Source of the DNA: Anomaloglossus baeobatrachus
Lineage: Eukaryota > Chordata > Amphibia > Anura > Aromobatidae
Direction of reading: 5' to 3'
Length of the DNA: 64,000 nucleotides
NCBI RefSeq assembly: GCF_048569485.1
Contig: NC_134357.1
Location: forward strand, 63,162,193-63,226,192
The notes under the pieces were generated by a model. It saw only the letters and a list, made by a program, of their open reading frames with translations, was not told the DNA's origin and searched no databases. Numbering within the stretch: position 1 is the stretch's first letter; the number at the start of each line of letters is the position of its first letter. The position numbers and the translations under genes were made by a program. Positions 15,996 through 28,064 of the stretch are shown here, piece by piece.

Positions 15996-17655
15996 AACCT
16001 TTAAGGTTGGGGCTAAACGGCAACTTTTGCCATGCTAAAGCTCATGTGGTCAAAGACTGCTATATACCATTGCTAGTCGCAAAAAATTGGTTGGGTATTC
16101 CCATATTCCCACTCACTTGTATTGCGCTATAATGTAACAGTGACTCAGAGGAATCTTTGGGCACATAATCTGTGCTGCAACCAAAGACGCTGTGTAGCCC
16201 TAAACTTGTTCACCGAACCCCTGTTTTTTAACCCCTTCCCGACGCACCTTTTTTTAGTTTTGCATTTTAACATTTTTTTACATATTCCTTCCAAGAATCA
16301 TAACTTTTTTTTACCAGTTTTAGCTGTAATATATAATGTACTGAAAAACTGGGAAAAATCACAGTAAAGTGAAAAAACATTATTTTGCTGACGTGTTGGA
16401 GGTTTTGTTTTTACAGATGTACCATATTGTGTAAAAATGATCTGGCAGTAAAATTCTCCAAGTCAGTATGATTACAGCTATACCAAACTTGTATGGTTTT
16501 TTATATCTATTCCAGTGTGAATTCAGAACTTTATAAAACACAAAAAAACTTTTTTTTATATTTTTCCATGATAGATCTGAGTTAAGACTTTTAAAAAATA
16601 AAGGGAACTGTACTTTTCATTGGTATCCTTTGAGATTATTATGTTATTTTGATTATTATTTGTTGAATTTTTGTGGAGATACAGAGACCGAAAAAATGCC
16701 AATCCTGAAGTTTTGATATTTTTTTTTTTGCTTTACGGCGTATACTTTATGGGTTAAATAATATTTTATTTTAATAGTTCTGACTTTCGCAGATGTCAAG
16801 ATACCAAATATGTTTATTCTTCTTTATTTTTGTAAAAGAAGAGTGATTTACTTTACTTTTTAAACACTTTTTTTTTTTCGTTTTATTTTAGTCTTGTTAA
16901 AGACTTTAATTCAATAGTTAAGTATTTTCACAGCAGCAATCTGAGCTAGCTCTGATTGCTGTTGTTAGAGGCAGGTGATGGCTGTATAATACTCCCTGCA
17001 CCAAACGGCATAGTGTGAGTTACCAGCACCCAAGGCAAGACAATCATTTTGTGCCTTCTAAGGTGTAAACTGCTAGCACCCCATACCTCTCAAGTGCATG
17101 TATTGTATATTAAGAAAATACTAATGTAATTGTAGTTTGTCCTTTGGATCTCTATTTTTTTCAGATTTTTGCTTAAATTTGACATACAATTTGAAAAATG
17201 AAAAGTTATACGTTATTCTATTTTTTTTTCACTGATTACATTTTTAGTTTTTCTTTTATGTAACCATGCTATTACTATTACTCCCTGAGCTAGAAAAATT
17301 GTGTGAAAACGTAAAACACAAACAGGGGAAAGTAAACTAACAACTTATCTCCAAGATGACTCAGGGAGAGGTACAACAACATTGAACAGTGTTTCTAAAG
17401 ATGACTACAAGCCGAGTGCTTGCACTAAAAATCAAATGAAAATATAACTCTATCATCAGCAAACACCAAGGGGAAATGCAGGTATTTAAGGACACAAGAG
17501 GTAGTGATGAGAATTAACAGCTGAGAGGTGAGGATATTTGTAGGGTTCTAAAAGGAAAAGGATTAACCCCCAAACAGACAAGATACATAGGTTTCTATTT
17601 ACACCACAGAAAGAAGAATAGAATGTTAGGGAGGAGTTCGTGTAGCCAAACACAG
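15996..17655. other. T-rich intergenic sequence with one recurring repeat
   Basis: About 16,215-16,740 is T-rich and contains CAAGTCAGTATGATTACAGCTATACCAAA. A diverged relative with TTAGTAAGATTACAGCAATACCACA lies at about 26,020, so this is a shared old repeat of unknown class. The remainder (16,740-17,655) has no supported feature. Confidence 0.4.
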
Positions 17656-17659
17656 TGAC

Positions 17660-18869
17660 TGTGTCGCCCTGGGCAAGCCAAGGGACACAGGTCACACACC
17701 ACCACACCCCACATCCCAGGTAGGCACATCTAAGCTGAACCACAAATCCTTGTTGCCTTCCTCCAGGAGTCTGATGATGCACACCAGGGGGTGGGCCAGG
17801 TGGTTGGCTCCGCCCACCAAGGAGCTCACAGCTCTGGAGGCAGGAAGTGTCAGGCAGTTCGAGCCCAGGGAGGGCAAGTGTAAACACCTAAGTGAAAGTA
17901 AAGAGAGAGAAGTGGTAAAGGAGGAAAGCAAGTGAGGTGACAAGAAGGAAGGAAAGCCTGGAGAGCCCAGCTTTGTGTAGGGCCAGAACAGCAAGGTCAG
18001 CGACGGCGGTGACTGTCCGGAGGGGGACCGTTTGGAAGTTCCTGGAAGGACCCCGTTGGCTGTGTGCCCGGTGGTCTGGAGCAGTGTTCCGAAGGACAGT
18101 CAGCACCAGGGCAGGGGCCTCTCGGACCCCGGCAAGGCTAGGAGTCGCCAAATTTGCCGAATCCGTCAGTGAAGGGGACGTAGATTCCCCCAACAACCAA
18201 GTCCCGATTGAAGGCAACAGTCCAACCTGTACAACAGAGGCACCGCCACCGCCAGGGCACCAGTCTCTGAGGGCCAGCGCCTGCGGGCAAAGTGTAGTGC
18301 TCCTCCGGCCCAGCTTGAAGCCGGGGAGCGGGTTACCGGTGGTGACCCATCGCAACCATCCGTACATACAGGTGCAAGGAAGAGGGACATCACCGTCACC
18401 TACCGGGGAAGCAAAGCAGCCGTCTGTGGGACCGTCCTACCAGCCGTTTGGTTTACCGTACAAACTGTGTCCAAGTCTCAGGCTGAATGAGTACCATAGT
18501 GCCGCAAGGCACAGCGCTGCCCCCGCGTCCCTGCGCCCACCAGGCCCTGCACCTCACAAGCCATCACCGGGCCCCGGGATCACCAACCCCTACCCACGGA
18601 GGGGCAACACAACACCTGGCTGCTCCCCATCACCATCTCCGGGATCCCCGCATTGAGCAGCGGTGGTGCTACACATCACCACAACCGTGGGTGGCGTCAC
18701 GGACATTATCCCAACACCCCAAACAACCCCCCTTTCACTCACGGGCGAGGAGTGTCGCTCGAGAAACCCCGGGATCCGGCCCACCGCTCGAGCCACCACT
18801 GAGCAGCTGCCGGACCCGAGCAGAAGGGGTGAGCGCGGTGTGCTGACACCCTCCTCCCCGCCCGCGACA
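17660..18869 (+). repeat. A1 5' LTR
   Basis: It starts TGTGTCGCCCTGGGC and ends CGCCCGCGACA. An AG-rich segment at 17,880-17,960 and a GC-rich second half are shared with all family-A copies. Long open frames on both strands recur in both LTRs simply because the LTRs are duplicates. They have no recognisable domain and I do not call them genes. TGGCGTCACGGACA at 18,692 resembles the primer site just downstream. Confidence 0.9.
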
Positions 18870-18872
18870 ACT

Positions 18873-18890
18873 TGGCGTCACGAACAGGAT
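18873..18890 (+). promoter_or_regulatory. Primer-binding-like site of A1
   Basis: TGGCGTCACGAACAGGAT begins three bases after the LTR end, the standard place for the tRNA primer site. It opens with TGG, the complement of a tRNA CCA tail. The exact tRNA is not certain. The same string follows the left LTR of A2 at 60,551. Confidence 0.75.
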
Positions 18891-19155
18891 CTTACCGCTC
18901 TGCCGTCTGGTAGAGGTGCGCCTTGTTACCGCCGGAGGTATCCGGCAGAAAAATTTCAGAAGCCGCAATCTTTGGCACGAAAAGTTCCCGCTCGAGCGTC
19001 TTCTCGAGCAGTAGAGGCGCGAAGGCCAAAACCCCGCCCCGAGAGAGGAGGGGCCGGAAAGAGCTAAGGGGGGACGCGATGGCGGCTGGACGCATGTAAG
19101 TGTGGCGGTGCAAGCCAACACCCTGAGGCCCCCGGTCTGCCGACCCTAACGAACA

Positions 19156-19725
19156 ATGTCCGCCCCACCTAGCTCTGCAGAGACTACCGAGCGGGTGTCG
19201 GGAACGGCGGCCTGGCTGAGGGCCCGGGCGGCGGGGATCTGCCGTCATTACCAGAGTCGGATCGACGGGCTGATGGAGCAGTGGGCCGCGGAGGTGGAGG
19301 CCCTAGTTGCGGTGGCGCGAGTGTATGGAGTGGAGGCTGTGATGGAGGAACGGGAGAATGACCCACGCCCCTGTGTCCCCGAGGGACCGGCCGCTGCGGC
19401 TGAGGGACCCGGTCTGCCCCTGGCTCCTGTGTTACCTCCGTCCTACTCGCTCGCGCGCTGCACCGAGCCTGGCCTGTCGGGCGTGCATCCCTCTGTGACT
19501 GCGGCGGGGGCAGAAGATAGCGACTCCGGGCCTGACACTGAGCCCGTGTCGGAGGAGGAAGAGGGGGTCGCTGCCCTGCCTGGCCTGGAGGCCACCTATG
19601 TTCCCCGAGCCGGAGGCAACGGGTATCGGGCGATCCTTCCACGCCGTGCGTGCTATGCGCTGGAGGGGCTGGTGCCCATGTCCTTTCACCCCGAGCCGGG
19701 TGAGGAGGACGAAGATACCGAGTAG
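19156..19725 (+). CDS. Open frame of unknown function inside A1
   Basis: A 189-codon frame starts MSAPPSSAETTERV. Residues 20-60 look helical (WLRARAAGICRHY, then IDGLMEQWAAEVEALVAVA). The middle is Pro/Ala-rich, and the C-terminal third has an acidic patch (VSEEEEGVAAL) and an acidic tail (GEEDEDTE). There is no zinc knuckle, protease or polymerase motif. Position alone suggests a gag-like leader remnant or a captured segment. No function is assigned, and it may not be translated. Confidence 0.4.
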   Translation: MSAPPSSAETTERVSGTAAWLRARAAGICRHYQSRIDGLMEQWAAEVEALVAVARVYGVEAVMEERENDPRPCVPEGPAAAAEGPGLPLAPVLPPSYSLARCTEPGLSGVHPSVTAAGAEDSDSGPDTEPVSEEEEGVAALPGLEATYVPRAGGNGYRAILPRRACYALEGLVPMSFHPEPGEEDEDTE

Positions 19726-20366
19726 GGCAATAAAGGCCCGCAGCACCGTCCCCGTTGGGACCACTTGCTTGTTTGAAAAAGTTGAAAAGTTTTGAAAGTT
19801 CTGCAATGATAAGAAAGATGATTATCCGAGTTTTCACCAGATTGTCTGCAGTGATTTGCAACCGGCTGGAGCCGGCACCGTTGTCCCCGTGGGGACCGTT
19901 TAAAAGGTTATGCATGGAGGACTATCCATGGACAAGCCCGTGAACTTTGCAGGGCAACCACAAACGTTAGTGGCTTGTAAATATGTTGGGTACCGTTACC
20001 GTTTCCGCAGTGCCGCCTCCGGAGAGGCAGGTTGGAGGGAGGGCCCTGAGCAGAGCAGGCCAGGGCCCAGCCACCAAAGGAACCGGTGGCTACCCTCTGG
20101 AGGGAAGGACAGATCCCGCTCGGGTACCGTGTGCTGGACTGTGGGTCAAGGGGTGCTGCCTGGGTTTTAGGGGCAGCATCAGGGCCAGGTTACTTGGGTG
20201 GGAGAGAGCGGAAACCGTAACCGTATACCGTTGAAACGTTAAAAGAAAATGTGCCTCCCGTCAAGGGAAGATTGTTGAAAATGTTATGATGTTTAACCCT
20301 GTTATCCCTTTTACAGAAAAATAAAACCGGTGTAGGACGGCAGCCCGCGGACGGTCTGCGTTTTGC

Positions 20367-20376
20367 TAAGGGGGAA
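20367..20376 (+). promoter_or_regulatory. Polypurine tract before A1 3' LTR
   Basis: CTAAGGGGGAA lies directly before the right LTR, where plus-strand priming is expected. The same tract precedes the right LTR of A2 at about 61,303-61,313. Confidence 0.7.
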
Positions 20377-21577
20377 TGTGTCGCCCTGGGCAAGCCAGGG
20401 GACACAGGTCACACACCACCACACCCCACATCCCAGGTAGGCACATCTAAGCTGAACCACAAATCCTTGTTGCCTTCCTCCAGGAGTCTGATGATGCACA
20501 CCAGGGGGTGGGCCAGGCGGTTGGCTCCGCCCACCAAGGAGCTCACAGCTCTGGAGGCAGGAAGTGTCAGGCAGTTCGAGCCCAGGGAGGGCAAGTGTAA
20601 ACACCTAAGTGAAAGTAAAGAGAGAGAAGTGGTAAAGGAGGAAAGCAAGTGAGGTGACAAGAAGGAAGGAAAGCCCAGCTTTGTGTAGGGCCAGAACAGC
20701 AAGGTCAGCGACGGCGGTGACTGTCCGGAGGGGGACCGTTTGGAAGTTCCTGGAAGGACCCCGTTGGCTGTGTGCCCGGTGGTCTGAAGCAGTGTTCCGA
20801 AGGACAGTCAGCACCAGGGCAGGGGCCTCTCGGACCCCGGCAAGGCTAGGAGTCGCCAAATTTGCCGAATCCGTCAGTGAAGGGGACGTAGATTCCCCCA
20901 ACAACCAAGTCCCGATTGAAGGCAACAGTCCAACCTGTACAACAGAGTCACCGCCACCGCCAGGGCACCAGTCTCTGAGGGCCAGCGCCTGCGGGCAAAG
21001 TGTAGTGCTCCTCCGGCCCAGCTTGAAGCCGGGGAGCGGGTTACCGGTGGGGACCCATCGCAACCATCCGTACATACAGGTGCAAGGAAGAGGGACATCA
21101 CCGTCACCTACCGGGGAAGCAAAGCAGCCGTCTGTGGGACCGTCCTACCAGCCGTTTGGTTTACCGTACAAACTGTGTCCAAGTCTCAGGCTGAGTGAGT
21201 ACCATAGTGCCGCAAGGCACAGCGCTGCCCCCGCGTCCCTGCGCCCACCAGGCCCTGCACCTCACAAGCCATCACCGGGCCCCGGGATCACCAACCCCTA
21301 CCCACGGAGGGGCAACACAACACCTGGCTGCTCCCCATCACCATCCCCGGGATCCCCGCATTGAGCAGCGGTGGTGCTACACATCACCACAACCGTGGGT
21401 GGCGTCACGGACATTATCCCAACACCCCAAACAACCCCCCTTTCACTCACGGGCGAGGAGTGTCGCTCGAGAAACCCCGGGATCCGGCCCACCGCTCGAG
21501 CCACCACTGAGCAGCTGCCGGACCCGAGCAGAAGGGGTGAGCGCGGTTTGCTGACACCCTCCTCCCCGCCCGCGACA
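20377..21577 (+). repeat. A1 3' LTR
   Basis: The copy of the 5' LTR is about 1,201 bp long with the same ends. It is about 99% identical by eye, which argues for a recent insertion. Confidence 0.9.
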
Positions 21578-21581
21578 TGAC

Positions 21582-22246
21582 CTTCTACAGCCACACACCA
21601 TAGGACTGTCTGCCAACTGTGACACACCTGTGACACATGTGGGGAGTGTCCCTGTGGGTTCCCTAGCCCAGATTAGCCAGGGCATACAGGTCCTATAAGC
21701 TGACAATGGATGTTTGTTGGTTGCTAGGATACTGCATTTTACACGGAAGACACAACACAAGTACAGGTCCTTGCATGCAAGGGCAGATTTCATTGATCGA
21801 TGTAATTATCGTGGTTTATATATACAGACTGCTTTGTGGGAAAAACCCCTATCAGTAGATCAGTGTGTATGGAATGGTATAGAGGCAGTGTCATTCCCCT
21901 GATGTTTCTCAAAGAAGGGGAGGAGACACCTTAGGACTGCCTTTGTTAGGGTGGGAGTTTTTCTGGGATGCCAGGGCCAGTGTAAGACAGGGCCATAATA
22001 GGGCATCAGAATATCCCCATGGCAGACCATCTGACCGCTTGAGTGGTAGAACTGGGCCGATGAATTTGTTCCATTTACTCCTGGATCTACACAACTAATG
22101 AGAATGTTCTGATTATTTTCTCATTATCGTTTATATAGTCTCTAGTTGAGTTATGTATAGGCTCAGTTTCTCCGCTCGGTGAGCACTAATTCACCATCCT
22201 GTATGCAAAAAATATATTCATCACTACACAGAAAAGGTTATTGGAC
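21582..22246. other. Unassigned intergenic sequence
   Basis: No recognisable repeat end or gene. This is the right flank of A1. Confidence 0.3.
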
Positions 22247-24025
22247 TGTGGCGCCCCTGACCTGGTCAGGCACCACTGAGTACTGCACCCATGCTGGGGC
22301 AGTGCTTCCAGGTAAACTCTAAAGGCCAGAATGGGGTGTGTACACACAGACACATAGCAACCAGGTCTCCAACACCACGAGATGGGACCCTTGGGCAGTC
22401 CCCAATCAGGGGACGGGATTACAATTCTTTGTCAGGGGGTGGAGTGGAGAGACTGGGAGTTAATTTTTGCAGAAGAGTCTAGAGAGAGGAAGCAAGAGAC
22501 AGACGCTGCAAGTGTGATAGCAGCTGGCTGGGGAGAACAGGTACCTGTGTGTTAGCCTGAAAGACACCTACAGAGAGGTGGCTGAGTACGGGGACATCTG
22601 ATATCCAGGCACGCACGGGGAGACAGGTCCCCAGAGTAGCCTCAAGTGTAACTAGCTGCTGAACCTGCCGGTGAGGAGACTGGAGGTACCTCACCAGTAA
22701 CACACAGAGTCCGAACCCAAGAAGCAATGGGGGGACCCATAAGGGGACAGTGCCAGAAGCCATCTCACCAAGGTCTACGCTGCCGGCAGATGGGCCAGGG
22801 AGAGGAGTGAAGTCAGAAGCATCTTTCCTGGAGAAATCCCACAATACTACAAGTAAGGGGTCCTCCCAAACAAAAGGAGTGCTAGGAAGGCGAGCTAGCG
22901 GCTACCCTCAATCTGGCCTGACGGAGTTCCTGGTTCCTCCTGGTACAATCTCAGCATCGCCCGGGTATCTCACGACCAGCAAAAAGTGAGTAAAGCAGTT
23001 GAAAGACATTCTGGACTCTGCCTGTATTATTTTGCAACCCGTGGCTCGATACCCATACCCCCGAGCGTCTGGGGCCGGCCTCACTCTCGGGAGGCCATAC
23101 CACCTTACTGCCGATACCACCACCCCCAGACCTTCGTTAAACGGCAGTGGCGTTTACCTACCCCTGGAGTAATGGAGGGGTGCAGGGCCTGAAGCATAGG
23201 CAATAACTGGGCAACACAGGAATGCAGTCACAAGATCTTTACTCACAGTTAAGAGTTCCAGATTAACACGACCGGTCAAATGCTGACCTTGGAGTGCTGA
23301 ATTCTGCTGTGATGGGCTCCAACCGATCCCCGAATAGTTTGGTGGCACAACCCGATGCAGCCTTCTATGTTCCTTCCCTGGTCATCTAGCTGCACTGACC
23401 TCTCCCGCCTGTCCCGTGCCACTCACACAGTGCCCTGAGCCAGTGTCCGTGGATCCTTTAATGGGTGGCTTTTCTGCCTTGTCCCTTGGTCCTATGTGGT
23501 CACCTTTTCAGCGGGTTATGTGCAGATTTGGCTACGGTACTTGCAGTAACTTCCGCCTCTGGTTTGCTAGATGAGCCTTGTAGTTCTCCACTAGTTGAGG
23601 GGCCGGTCCCATTTGCGGTCAAGTCCCTCCAAAGTGGTATACCGGCTATGGAAAAGATTCCACGGGTGTATGGTGCACTTCCCGTGGGTCTAGGACCCCT
23701 TCTCTCCTGATACTCGGATGAGCTCCGCAGCTCCAGACCCCAGGACCGTTCTCCTCCGCGTCCACTTCCTGACTGACTAACGTTCTACAATCTGCTCCCA
23801 CTAACTAAACTCCACCTTCAGACTAGATTCGGGCTGTGCTTACCTAAGGCAAAAGCTAAGGTGCAACTTGCCCTAATTACGGCCTAATGAAGTGTCGCTA
23901 AATTAAGAGTGTGTCTGTGTATGTGTGCAACAACTTGTGTCCTCCTCCTTACCCGGGAATGGGATACCACACCTCTGGCTGAAGTGCAGTACCTCTGTGG
24001 CGACTGGAGCCTCAGGGGCGCCACA
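22247..24025. mobile_element. Two family-B-like LTR pieces in head-to-head inversion
   Basis: The block opens TGTGGCGCCCCTGA at 22,247 and closes TCAGGGGCGCCACA at 24,025, so LTR starts face outward at both ends. The left part (22,247 to about 23,150) runs forward and contains GTGAGTAAAGCAGTTGAA, as in B1. The right part (about 23,165-24,025) runs in reverse and contains TGTGATGGGCTCCA, as in B3. The junction is not exact, and the outer flanks (GGAC, GATC) are not a duplication. It is therefore either two separate fossils that met or a rearranged element. Confidence 0.6.
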
Positions 24026-24047
24026 GATCTTTAACAGATCTGTGATA

Positions 24048-25650
<1,603 letters not shown>

Positions 25651-25652
25651 TA

Positions 25653-26790
25653 ACTGATGGCTACAAGACATGTGAACCCAGCCTGATCTATTATTTTATG
25701 GTTGGATTCTATCACACACTAAAAACACTTTTTTTTTTTTTAAGATTTTGCCTCACCAAATTTTGAGAGCTATAATTTTCTAGATTTCTGCAAACAGAGA
25801 CATGTGAGGGCTTGATTTTTGCAGAAAGAGTTGACATTTTTATTGGTACCATGTTCAGGCACATTACATTTTTGGATTTTTTTTTTTATTCCGCTTTTTG
25901 GGAGGCAGAATGAACATGAAACAGCAATTCAGGAACTGTTTTCTTGGGGGGGAGGGGTTTATTACACCGTTCACTGTTTGGTAAAAGTAATAAGACAGAT
26001 TTGTTCTTTGGGTTAGTAAGATTACAGCAATACCACATTTATATAATTGTATGTTTTACAACCCTTACACAATACACGCAATGTTAAAGAAAAAATGGGG
26101 TTTTTTTGCATTCATATATTCTGAGAGCTATAGCTTTTTACACTTTTTGCTTTAGCTTGTTTTTTTGCAGGACAAAATGACGTTTTCAACGTTATCATTT
26201 TTATTTATGTTCAACATTTTGATTGCATTATATTCCCTGATTGTATTGTTTTTTTGCACATTTTTTATTTATTCTTTTATGCTGTTTACTGAAAGGATTA
26301 AATAGTGTGACAATTTTATACATCAGGTTGTTACGAATGCAGCCATACCAAATCTGTGTACTTTTTTTTAGTTATTTTTGTTTTTACGTAAATAAATGTA
26401 TTTATTTGTATAATATATTTTCATTTCTTTTGTTCTTTATTTTGTGATTTCATTTTTTTTTACTTTTTTTTTTACTTAGTCTATCTATGGTACTTTTATT
26501 AGTCTGATCGCTGGTGTAATGTATTGCCATATACAAGCAGTGCAATACATTACACCTGTCAGTGTTACACTGACAGATCTCATGTTAGACCCTGCTTCTG
26601 AACGCGTCTAACAGGCCACCGTACATTTATTTGTCTGTGGAAAAGAAAGCACACATAGGGTCTTACCAGGTATGAGATTTTACAAATAAGGTGCCAAAGG
26701 CACACTCACCTGCTGAAGTTGTGACAGGCACAACTCCTGAAGCACACATATCAAAAGTGGTCAGCAGCAGCCCTGAAAAAAAATGGTGAA
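25653..26790. other. T-rich intergenic repeat sequence
   Basis: About 25,735-26,470 is an old T-rich repeat related to 16,215-16,740 and 45,835-46,010. Shared blocks include ATTGGTACCATG, GGGAGGCAGAATGAAC and TAAGATTACAGCAATACCA. The short open frames are Phe/Leu/Tyr strings caused by T-richness. No gene is supported. Confidence 0.45.
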
Positions 26791-27240
26791 CAATAAGAAT
26801 AAAAAAAGAATCAGGTTCAGTGCTGCGCTAGAAACCACATGAATCCAAGGATGTGTATTAAAAACCTTTTCTTTATTTCTGCAGGTCAACACGTTTCAAA
26901 GACATATCTGTCTTCTTCATCAGGACACAAGAAACAATACAGGAAAAAACACAAAAAAGCAGTATTTCATACACGCTTGAGTAGTGCCACGTTTGCAAGT
27001 GTGAGTCCGAAGACTCACCAATGACTCACACTTGCAAATGTGGCACTTCTCAAGCATGTATAAAATACTGCTTTTTTGTGTTTTTTCCTGTATTGTTTCT
27101 TGTGTCCTGATGAAGAAGACGGATATGTCTTTGAAACGCGTTGACCTGCAGAAATAAAGAAAAGGTTTTTAATACACTTCCTTGGATTCATGTGGTTTCT
27201 AGCGCAGCATTGAACCTGATTCTTTTTTTATCCTTATTGT
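26791..27240. repeat. Long palindrome F2 with GAAACGCGTTG core
   Basis: Arms of about 217 bp (26,791-27,007 and 27,023-27,240) are almost perfect inverses around a 15-bp loop. From the centre outward on the right arm: TTGCAAATGTGGCAC, TCCTGATGAAGAAG, ATGTCTTTGAAACGCGTTGACC, AATAAAGAAAAGG, then TAGCGCAGCATTGAACCTG at the outer edge. The core is shared with F1 and F3-F5, while the long arm sequence is not. Transcripts would form a long hairpin. No protein is supported. Confidence 0.85.
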
Positions 27241-27681
27241 AGGCCACTGTACATGGCAGATCCGAAGGTCTTTATTTGACCTCCCTCAGCTGTCCTGTGA
27301 TCATGTCATAGGGGTGCCGGAGGGGGGAGAGAAGGAGGACACTCCCTCTCCCAGACTTCTATATGCCACGATCACTATTGATCATGGCATATGGAAGATA
27401 GCAAATGGTTAACATCATTAGGACCGGATCCATTTAGCTTACGATGTCTCAGGTCAAAACTACTATTCTGAACCAGAATGCTTTTGCAGGACTCTGGGGG
27501 TCCTGATCTCCTCCTGACCGCAGGACGTAGAGAAACGTTGGCGTTGCACAAATCTCAACAAGCGCCGACATTTATCTACAGTGGGCGGTCGGGAACAGGT
27601 TAAAAAATAAGCCGGCTCCAGAGATGTCTGGCAACAGCACTCATAGAAAAGCACTCTCATAGAAAGACAGGAGTGTTCCTA
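27241..27681. other. Unassigned spacer
   Basis: No gene or recognised repeat end between palindrome F2 and the TTAA element at 27,686. Confidence 0.3.
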
Positions 27682-28064
27682 TTAAAGGGAATGTATCGTC
27701 AGAAAAAAAAAAAAATTAAATAACTGAAAAAATGTAAAGTAATAATATTTTAATGTTTTGATTAAATATTATTATTTTTCAATTGAGCAAAATATAAAAA
27801 AAAAAAAAAAAAGTTTGATATTTTCCACTGTTTCCACTGTTAAACACTAGGGGGAGCAGCTTCTGAAATCCTACAGAAATCCCACTGTAGGAAAAAGCTC
27901 ACATTTCACCTGCAGTAAAGTGGGCGGAGTCTGCTCTCCTGTGTGTGATGCAATGCCTCCCCCTGCCTAATCTGAGTGTTTACAACAGATAACAGAGAAT
28001 GACATGTAGGGACACAGTGCAGAGCCATTTTGTTGGTGACCAGAAATGTCTAAAGTGTCACCAA

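Larger units (their letters stand above)
17660..21577 (+). mobile_element. Non-autonomous LTR retrotransposon A1, ends complete
   Basis: Two LTRs of about 1.2 kb flank a 1.5-kb interior. The whole is bounded by a perfect 4-bp duplication TGAC (17,656-17,659 and 21,578-21,581). A primer-binding-like site follows the left LTR and a purine tract precedes the right LTR. The interior is far too short for gag-pol and shows no protease, reverse transcriptase or integrase. It therefore resembles a TRIM/LARD-type passenger that needs proteins from a relative. The LTRs differ by roughly nine substitutions and one short indel, so the insertion is recent. Superfamily is uncertain (Ty3-like or ERV-like); the ends look whole. 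Confidence 0.88.

Noticed and set aside
17937-18656. 239-codon open frame, repeated at 20,654-21,364
   Set aside because: It lies inside both LTRs of A1 and repeats only because the LTRs are duplicates. Pro/Ser/Gly-rich, no domain, with an equally long frame on the opposite strand.
18873-18890. Assigning the primer site to a named tRNA
   Set aside because: TGGCG start and partial resemblance to an Arg tRNA tail are not enough; several bases do not fit from memory.
26791-27240. MicroRNA precursor
   Set aside because: The hairpin is over 400 bp with near-perfect arms, typical of an inverted-repeat transposon derivative and not of an animal pre-miRNA.
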